From contig USNI01000019.1 in assembly GCA_900555975.1 (NCBI GenBank), positions 1-10,627 on the forward strand: a stretch of DNA of 10,627 nucleotides. Direction: 5' to 3'. Made by a program: the position numbers and the translations under genes. The notes under the pieces are model-generated. The model ran no database searches. It had not been told where the DNA came from and saw nothing but the letters and a program-made list of their open reading frames with translations. Shown piece after piece: positions 6,569-10,627 of the stretch (the first letter of the stretch is position 1; each line of letters opens with the position of its first letter). This stretch comes from an uncultured Desulfovibrio sp. (GTDB lineage Bacteria; Desulfobacterota; Desulfovibrionia; Desulfovibrionales; Desulfovibrionaceae).

Positions 6569-8149
6569 CTAGATGCTGATTTTTTGGCTGCTGGAGCGGG
6601 ATATCCATGTTTCAAACACGGCCCGTGAAACGAAGACGGCGGTGAACATGGATGCCAGAATGCCCAGCGACAGGGTGACGGCGAATCCGCGGACGGGACC
6701 CGTACCGAACTGGTACAGAATGGCCGCGGTGATGAGCGTGGTCAGGTTCGAGTCGATGATGGAGATGCTGGCCCGGCTGAAACCGGCCTTCACGGCTTCC
6801 AGCGCCGTCATCCCGGCCCTGAGTTCTTCTCTGATGCGCTCGAAGATAAGGACGTTGGCGTCCACCGACATACCGATGGTGAGCACGATGCCCGCAATGC
6901 CGGGCAGGGTGAGCGTGGCGCCGAAAAGCGTCATGCCGGCAAGAAGAATGGTGATGGTGAAGCAGAGCATGATGTCTGCCACGAGACCGGACAGTCCGTA
7001 GTAGAGAGGCATGACGAGCACGACGGCGGCGGCGCCCACGAGAGAAGCCTTGATACCGCTGCTGATCGATTCCTTGCCGAGGGACGGACCCACGGTGCGC
7101 TCTTCCAGAATGGAGACCGGGGTGGGCAGAGAGCCGGCGCGCAGCACGATGGCGAGATCCTGGGCCTCTTCGGTGGTAAAGCTGCCGGTGATGGAGGCCT
7201 TGCCGCCGGCGATGCGGTCCTGAATGACGGGAGCGGAATAAACCTTGCCGTCCAGGACGATGGCCATGCGCTTTTTGATGTGTTCGCCGGTGATGCGTTC
7301 GAAGTTGGAGGCGCCTCTGCTGTTGAATTCCAGAGCGACGTAGGCCTGTCCGTATTCATTGAAGGCCGGGCGGGCGTTGGTGATGTCCTCGCCGCCCATG
7401 AGCGATTCGGTGTCGAGCACGATGGAGCTTTCGCTCTGTTCCCCATGCGGGCCCTTGACGATGAGGGGATACCGCGCCGTTCCTGCGGGCAGCATGATGG
7501 CGGAAGGATCCACGTCGTCGCGCACGAGATGGAATTCCAGATGGGCGGTCTGTCCGATGATCTGTATGGCGCGCTCTGCGTCGGTCATGCCGGGAAGCTG
7601 AACCTGAACCTGATTGTCCGACTGCTTGCGGATATCAGGCTCGGCCACGCCGAACTGATCTATACGGTTGCGGATGGTGCGTACGACCTGCTCCATGGTC
7701 ATGTCTTCCGTCTGCGTGCGGGCTTCGGGAGAAAGCTCGAAGGTATAGACTCGTCCCGTGGCGGCGGTCTCGGCGCTGACCTGATGAAGCGTCGTGAACC
7801 ACTTGCCGATCATGGATTCGAAGGCGCTGGCCTGTTCGGCCCGGGGAAGCGTGATTTCCAGCAGACCTTCGGCATTGATGCGGGGCTTCATGACGGTGAT
7901 TTTTTCCTGCTCGGCCCGGTCACGGATATCCTGACCGGTCACGGAGAGCGTATTTTGCACGGCTTTTTCCACATCCACGCCCAGCGTGAGGTTCATGCCG
8001 CCTTTGAGGTCCAGTCCGAGACTGATACGGTCCTGCATGAGCGCACCCAGAGGCGAGTTGCCGATGGCGGGGATGTTGGGCAGGGCATACGCAAGCACCA
8101 CGAGCAGCACAATGAATGAGATGGCCAGGCGCAAACGCAGAGCTTTCAT
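6569..8149 (-). CDS. secD: Protein translocase subunit SecD
   Basis: SecD is the partner of SecF in the RND-like complex that pulls preproteins across the inner membrane after SecYEG. It is 526 residues, a normal length for the short-type SecD. An N-terminal membrane segment (about 8-24) is followed by GLDLKGGMNLTLGVD (45-59), the signature that opens the large periplasmic P1 region. Other marks are RTIRNRIDQFGVAEPDI (157-173), LRAGSLPTPVSILEERTVGPSLG (336-358, in the periplasmic-membrane junction) and GMSVDANVLIFERIREEL (426-443) in the membrane domain, with five hydrophobic segments from about 365 to 513. AAGGA lies 7 nt upstream of the ATG. It sits 123 nt downstream of yajC and 18 nt upstream of secF, the usual yajC-secD-secF order. 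Confidence 0.98.
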   Translation of the reverse strand: MKALRLRLAISFIVLLVVLAYALPNIPAIGNSPLGALMQDRISLGLDLKGGMNLTLGVDVEKAVQNTLSVTGQDIRDRAEQEKITVMKPRINAEGLLEITLPRAEQASAFESMIGKWFTTLHQVSAETAATGRVYTFELSPEARTQTEDMTMEQVVRTIRNRIDQFGVAEPDIRKQSDNQVQVQLPGMTDAERAIQIIGQTAHLEFHLVRDDVDPSAIMLPAGTARYPLIVKGPHGEQSESSIVLDTESLMGGEDITNARPAFNEYGQAYVALEFNSRGASNFERITGEHIKKRMAIVLDGKVYSAPVIQDRIAGGKASITGSFTTEEAQDLAIVLRAGSLPTPVSILEERTVGPSLGKESISSGIKASLVGAAAVVLVMPLYYGLSGLVADIMLCFTITILLAGMTLFGATLTLPGIAGIVLTIGMSVDANVLIFERIREELRAGMTALEAVKAGFSRASISIIDSNLTTLITAAILYQFGTGPVRGFAVTLSLGILASMFTAVFVSRAVFETWISRSSSQKISI

Positions 8150-8161
8150 GGCTGTATCCTT

Positions 8162-8192
8162 AAAAAACGATGATAAGGTCGGAAGGCCTTAT
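8162..8192 (-). other. Weak hairpin with T6 tract upstream of secD, possible attenuator
   Basis: On the minus strand ATAAGG and CCTTAT (8192-8187 and 8178-8173) can pair around an 8-nt loop. Five nt later comes TTTTTT (8167-8162), ending just before the secD Shine-Dalgarno. The stem is short and AT-rich, so termination would be partial at best. Confidence 0.3.
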
Positions 8193-8213
8193 GTCTGAAC
8201 ATGACACAAAGTT

Positions 8214-8245
8214 CCACGCCTCCTCGGAAAAAGGAGGGGGCGTGG
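8214..8245 (-). other. GC-rich hairpin between yajC and secD
   Basis: Outer arms CCACGCC (8214-8220) and GGCGTGG (8239-8245) pair perfectly. An inner TCCT/AGGA extends the stem with a 3-nt bulge. It starts 27 nt after the yajC stop, with no T-run directly after it on the minus strand. A processing or stabilising element, or half of a tandem attenuator with 8162-8192, are the options. Confidence 0.45.
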
Positions 8246-8272
8246 AAACGAAAGAACAACGAAAACGGTGTG

Positions 8273-8635
8273 TTACTTGTTTTCAGCAGGCGCCGTATCG
8301 GCGGCCTTGTTCATGGCCTTCGGGTCATAGGTGCCGCTCACGAAGCCGCGGGGCATACGGACCTTGGTTTCACCGAGATCGATCACCAGGATGTCGCCTT
8401 CAAGGTCGACGATACGGCCGAGGAGGCCGCCGGAGGTGATGACGTAGGAGCCTTTGCCCAAGGCTTCAAGCATGGCCTTGTGTTCCTTGTTGCGCTTCTG
8501 CTGGGGGCGGATCAGCAGGAAATAGAACACGGCGAACATGAGGATGAGAGGTACGAGGGAAGCAAAAGCTCCCATGGGGCCACTCTGAGCGGCGCCGCCC
8601 GCGTTGCCGGCGGCGTAGGCGATGGAAGTGAACAT
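8273..8635 (-). CDS. yajC: Preprotein translocase accessory subunit YajC
   Basis: YajC is a small single-span inner-membrane protein that joins the SecDF complex. From the ATG at 8635-8633 it is 120 residues. It has a Gly/Ala-rich N-terminus, a membrane helix at about 22-42 ending in the hallmark LIRPQQKRNKEHKAML (41-56), and a cytoplasmic domain with GSYVITSGGLLGRIVDLEGD (62-81). The ATG start follows GGAG by 5 nt and gives the N-terminus usual for the family. An in-frame GTG at 8677 has a much stronger Shine-Dalgarno (AAGGAGG, 4 nt spacing) and would add 14 polar residues, so that 134-residue form cannot be excluded. It is the first gene of the yajC-secD-secF unit. Confidence 0.95.
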   Translation of the reverse strand: MFTSIAYAAGNAGGAAQSGPMGAFASLVPLILMFAVFYFLLIRPQQKRNKEHKAMLEALGKGSYVITSGGLLGRIVDLEGDILVIDLGETKVRMPRGFVSGTYDPKAMNKAADTAPAENK

Positions 8636-8689
8636 AGATTCTCCAGAATTGATTTTGCGGAAAGTTGTCCGCGTCACTGCCCCTCCTTA

Positions 8690-8723
8690 TTAACCTGTTG
8701 CGCCTTTTTACGCAATGGGTTAA
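8690..8723. repeat. Imperfect 13-bp inverted repeat upstream of yajC
   Basis: TTAACC..TTGCG (8690-8702) faces CGCAA..GGTTAA (8711-8723) across an 8-nt centre, with a 2x2 TG/TG mismatch between the two paired blocks. In a leftward transcript the structure would end directly before the AAGGAGG site of the upstream yajC start. As DNA it could be an operator. Role unknown. Confidence 0.45.
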
Positions 8724-8778
8724 GCGCGAGTCCGCGGCGGAAGAGATTTTTTTGTTCGGCGACGCAGAGGAAAAGGGC

Positions 8779-8807
8779 TGGACATTCATGTCGATTGCGG
8801 GAACTAT
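8779..8807 (+). promoter_or_regulatory. argB: Candidate sigma-70 promoter for argB
   Basis: TGGACA (8779-8784) matches five of six -35 bases. After 17 nt comes AACTAT (8802-8807), a poor -10 with three of six. The palindrome GACATTCATGTC (8781-8792) overlaps the -35. The implied leader of about 115 nt contains the hairpin at 8897-8913. Confidence 0.25.
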
Positions 8808-8896
8808 GTCGCGAGAGCCGTTTTGTTCCGGACGGTCCGTCGTCCGCCGTCGGCGGATGCGTGCGGGCACGCCCCGCATTCCATCAAAACAGAGAG

Positions 8897-8913
8897 GCCG
8901 GGATATTCCCGGC
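8897..8913 (+). other. argB: Leader hairpin directly before the argB Shine-Dalgarno
   Basis: Perfect 7-bp arms GCCGGGA (8897-8903) and TCCCGGC (8907-8913) flank a TAT loop. The ribosome site AAGGAG (8916-8921) begins 2 nt later. Such a structure may affect ribosome access or mRNA stability. The pairing is seen; regulation is inferred. Confidence 0.45.
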
Positions 8914-8929
8914 GGAAGGAGCATAATAC

Positions 8930-9832
8930 ATGGCCGTTATGTCCGATCCGGTGGAGCAGGCCCGGCTGCAATCGAGAATACTGATCGAGAGTCTTCCCTA
9001 TCTGCGGGAATATCATGGAGAAACCGTCGTCATAAAGTACGGCGGTCATGCCATGACGGATGAAAGCCTCAAGCTTGCATTTGCCCGCAACATCAGTCTG
9101 CTCAAACTTGTGGGCATACATCCTGTGGTGGTTCACGGCGGCGGTCCGCAGATCAATCAGATGCTGAGCAAGCTGGAGATCAAGTCGGAATTCCGTCAGG
9201 GACATCGCGTGACCGACAAGGCAACCATGGATGTGGTGGAAATGGTGCTGGTCGGTTCCGTGAACAAGAGCGTGGTGAATCTCATCAACAGGACGGGAGC
9301 GCGCGCCGTGGGACTTTCCGGCAAGGACGGCATATTGCTTGAAGCCAGCAAGCTCGCCATGACCATCAGTCACGGGGAGGAACAGCCGCCGGAAATCATT
9401 GATCTCGGCAACGTCGGGGAAGTCACTGCCGTGAACGTTCAGCTGCTCCGTTCGCTCATTCATGACGACTTCGTTCCCGTCATTGCGCCCGTGGGCGTGG
9501 ATGCCGAAGGCAATACGTACAACATCAATGCCGATTCCGTGGCCGGAGCCGTGGCCGGAGCACTCAAGGCCCGGCGTCTGCTCATGCTGACCGACGTGGC
9601 CGGCATTCTGGACAAGGAAGGCCGTCTCATTGAACATATCGACACGGCGGAAGCCCGGCGTCTGCTGGCGGACGGCACACTGAGCGGCGGCATGATTCCC
9701 AAGATCAACTGCTGTCTGGATGCGCTGCAGCAGGGAGTGGACAAAGTCACCATTGTGGACGGCAGGGTGGAGAACTGTCTTCTGCTGGAACTTCTTACCG
9801 ATCAGGGCATCGGCACAGCCATAGTGAAATAA
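8930..9832 (+). CDS. argB: N-acetylglutamate kinase ArgB, long arginine-sensitive type
   Basis: ArgB phosphorylates N-acetyl-L-glutamate with ATP, the second step of arginine biosynthesis in the cytoplasm. Amino-acid-kinase fold motifs are intact: [10 protein letters not shown] (33-42, Lys36), [11 protein letters not shown] (66-76), [17 protein letters not shown] (91-107, Arg93 contacts the substrate), [15 protein letters not shown] (198-212), [11 protein letters not shown] (217-227) and GGMIPKI (253-259, Lys258). It is 300 residues against about 258 for E. coli. The extra part is mainly an N-terminal helix (about 5-28), the feature that links dimers into the hexameric, arginine-inhibited form in Pseudomonas and Thermotoga, so feedback inhibition is likely. 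AAGGAG lies 8 nt upstream of the ATG. A second in-frame ATG at 8939 is less well placed. No other arg gene is adjacent, and its own terminator follows. Confidence 0.98.
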   Translation: MAVMSDPVEQARLQSRILIESLPYLREYHGETVVIKYGGHAMTDESLKLAFARNISLLKLVGIHPVVVHGGGPQINQMLSKLEIKSEFRQGHRVTDKATMDVVEMVLVGSVNKSVVNLINRTGARAVGLSGKDGILLEASKLAMTISHGEEQPPEIIDLGNVGEVTAVNVQLLRSLIHDDFVPVIAPVGVDAEGNTYNINADSVAGAVAGALKARRLLMLTDVAGILDKEGRLIEHIDTAEARRLLADGTLSGGMIPKINCCLDALQQGVDKVTIVDGRVENCLLLELLTDQGIGTAIVK

Positions 9833-9848
9833 GAGCGACCGGTTATCG

Positions 9849-9874
9849 AAAAAGGCGGCTTCGGCCGCTTTTTT
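9849..9874 (+). terminator. UUCG-tetraloop terminator after argB, probably bidirectional
   Basis: GCGGC (9855-9859) and GCCGC (9864-9868) pair around TTCG, a very stable tetraloop. The stem is flanked by an A5 tract on the left and T6 on the right, 16 nt after the argB stop. Read leftward it also ends in T5, so it can stop the convergent gene at 9971. Confidence 0.92.
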
Positions 9875-9943
9875 CATGTCCGTGTTTTTATTTTCGCCTC
9901 ATTGCCCTGTCCCGGACGGGCGGAAGGGATCGTCCACGGACGC

Positions 9944-9968
9944 GAAAGCGCATGGAACGATGCGTTTC
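9944..9968 (-). other. Hairpin just after the secreted-protein gene
   Basis: GAAAGCGCAT (9944-9953) and ATGCGTTTC (9960-9968) pair with one bulged base around a 6-nt loop, beginning 2 nt beyond the stop of the leftward gene. No T-run follows it on the minus strand. Termination of that gene more likely relies on the hairpin at 9849-9874. Confidence 0.35.
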
Positions 9969-9970
9969 CG

Positions 9971-10600
9971 TTACGGCTCAATCCGGATTTTTTTGACTTC
10001 CTTGACGAACTTTCGACCGTTCCAGAGGTAGTAGACGGCGTTGTCCGGATCAAGACTGCAGGGAAAGCCGTCGGAGAAAAAACTCGGCAGCACTTCCAGT
10101 CCCCTGTCGAAGACGCAGTAGGTGCAGCTGGAGGACAGTCGACCAGGAAGATCCCGGTCGGGGCGAAAGAAGTCTTCGGGGTCCGGCTCCGGCGGCAGGG
10201 GAAGCGGCGCGGCATGACCGCTGGAACTGATGAACCACAGTTCCGAAAGGCATACGCCGTCATCATCTTCTGTGCGGAAGGCCGCCACGGCCCCGCGTCC
10301 TGAACGGAACATGCGAAGACGGACGTCGGCTGAACCGTCGACGGGGACGAAACGCAGGGTATCGAAGTCGTCTTCGGCCAGGCTCCAGTGTGCGCTGACG
10401 CCTTGTTCCGCCAGCTGAAGTTTTTCTTCATCGCTCAGCGGAAGGCTGGTGTTTTCAAATATTTCCGTGGGGATGAGCGCGAAAGCCTGGCGTGCGGACA
10501 GAGGTCCGCCGTGCGATGCAGAGGCCCCTGCGGCAGGAACGACGACCTGCATAGGCATCATCAGCATCAGCAGAAGCAGTAGAAAGGCCGTATTGCGCAT
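9971..10600 (-). CDS. Secreted or periplasmic protein of unknown function
   Basis: I do not recognise this family. The 209-residue product opens with a clear signal peptide: MRN, a Leu/Met-rich core (4-22), then AAGASAS (23-29) with likely cleavage after Ala26 or Ala28. No other membrane segment and no lipobox Cys are seen. The mature part begins with ARQAFALIPTEIFENT (37-51), has an acidic Pro-rich middle (132-150) and ends in a basic, aromatic YYLWNGRKFVKEVKKI (190-205). The latter resembles C-terminal repeats common in small periplasmic proteins. Four Cys remain (117, 159, 162, 181) and could form two disulfides. The signal peptide, coding-like sequence and downstream terminator support a real gene. 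The start lacks a strong Shine-Dalgarno, so the exact start is uncertain within the Met-rich N-terminus. It is convergent with argB and not obviously linked to it. Confidence 0.75.
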   Translation of the reverse strand: MRNTAFLLLLLMLMMPMQVVVPAAGASASHGGPLSARQAFALIPTEIFENTSLPLSDEEKLQLAEQGVSAHWSLAEDDFDTLRFVPVDGSADVRLRMFRSGRGAVAAFRTEDDDGVCLSELWFISSSGHAAPLPLPPEPDPEDFFRPDRDLPGRLSSSCTYCVFDRGLEVLPSFFSDGFPCSLDPDNAVYYLWNGRKFVKEVKKIRIEP

Positions 10601-10627
10601 GGTTGAGTGTCCGTCCGCCGGAGCATG

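Larger units (their letters stand above)
8636..8929. promoter_or_regulatory. Divergent control region between yajC and argB
   Basis: This 294-nt gap must hold promoters for yajC (leftward) and argB (rightward). I see an imperfect palindrome at 8690-8723, a 12-bp palindrome GACATTCATGTC at 8781-8792, a weak argB promoter at 8779-8807 and a hairpin at 8897-8913 before the argB ribosome site. No convincing leftward -35/-10 pair for yajC was found by eye. Frames open here carry no recognisable protein. Confidence 0.55.

Noticed and set aside
5366..6628. Plus-strand open frame (420 codons) opposite secF
   Set aside because: The peptide is rich in Asp, Glu, His and Gly, as expected from the complement of a membrane-protein gene, and secF is unmistakable on the other strand.
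7280..8119. Plus-strand open frame (279 codons) opposite secD
   Set aside because: It is a shadow of secD with no independent start signal or family match.
8731..8757. TCC/GGA mini-stem followed by T7 in the yajC-argB gap read as a plus-strand terminator
   Set aside because: The stem is too short, it lies 5 nt from the T-run, and there is no upstream plus-strand gene to terminate.
8828..8855. GC palindrome CCGCCGTCGGCGG read as a terminator in the argB leader
   Set aside because: The arms leave only one base between them, so no RNA loop can form as drawn, and no T-run follows.

Overview
The window is a moderately GC-rich stretch of chromosome from a Gram-negative bacterium. It carries periplasmic-glucan genes, a SecDF-YajC module and an arginine-biosynthesis gene. 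The protein sequences look most like Desulfovibrionaceae or a relative (Desulfovibrio, Bilophila or Mailhella type). That placement is recalled similarity, not a search result. I see no phage, insertion sequence, CRISPR array, tRNA or rRNA. Most of the window is ordinary housekeeping and envelope DNA.

Layout from left to right. (1) Positions 1-2865, minus strand: opgG, then opgH, which runs off the left edge. Together they make osmoregulated periplasmic glucans; a 118-nt gap with a perfect GC-rich hairpin separates them. (2) Positions 2866-3135: a divergent control region containing a large nested inverted repeat. (3) Positions 3136-5267, plus strand: a compact two-gene unit of one OppF/DppF-type peptide-ABC ATPase and one ATP-grasp ligase of unknown substrate, ended by a strong terminator at 5290-5323. 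(4) Positions 5376-8635, minus strand: yajC-secD-secF, the accessory Sec membrane complex, ended by a second hairpin terminator. This SecF is longer than usual and appears to carry an extra transmembrane hairpin made by internal duplication. (5) Positions 8636-8929: a divergent control region. (6) Positions 8930-9832, plus strand: argB, N-acetylglutamate kinase of the long, arginine-sensitive type, with a UUCG-loop terminator. (7) Positions 9971-10600, minus strand: a secreted protein of unknown function, convergent with argB.

The window reads as five transcription units: opgGH, ATPase plus ATP-grasp, yajC-secDF, argB, and the secreted protein. Functional links between units are not evident. 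Nothing here is clearly a new defence or mobile system. The least ordinary items are the ATPase/ATP-grasp pair, the enlarged SecF, the 59-nt structured repeat at 2937-2995 and the two competing starts of yajC. Promoter and operator calls are by eye and weak.
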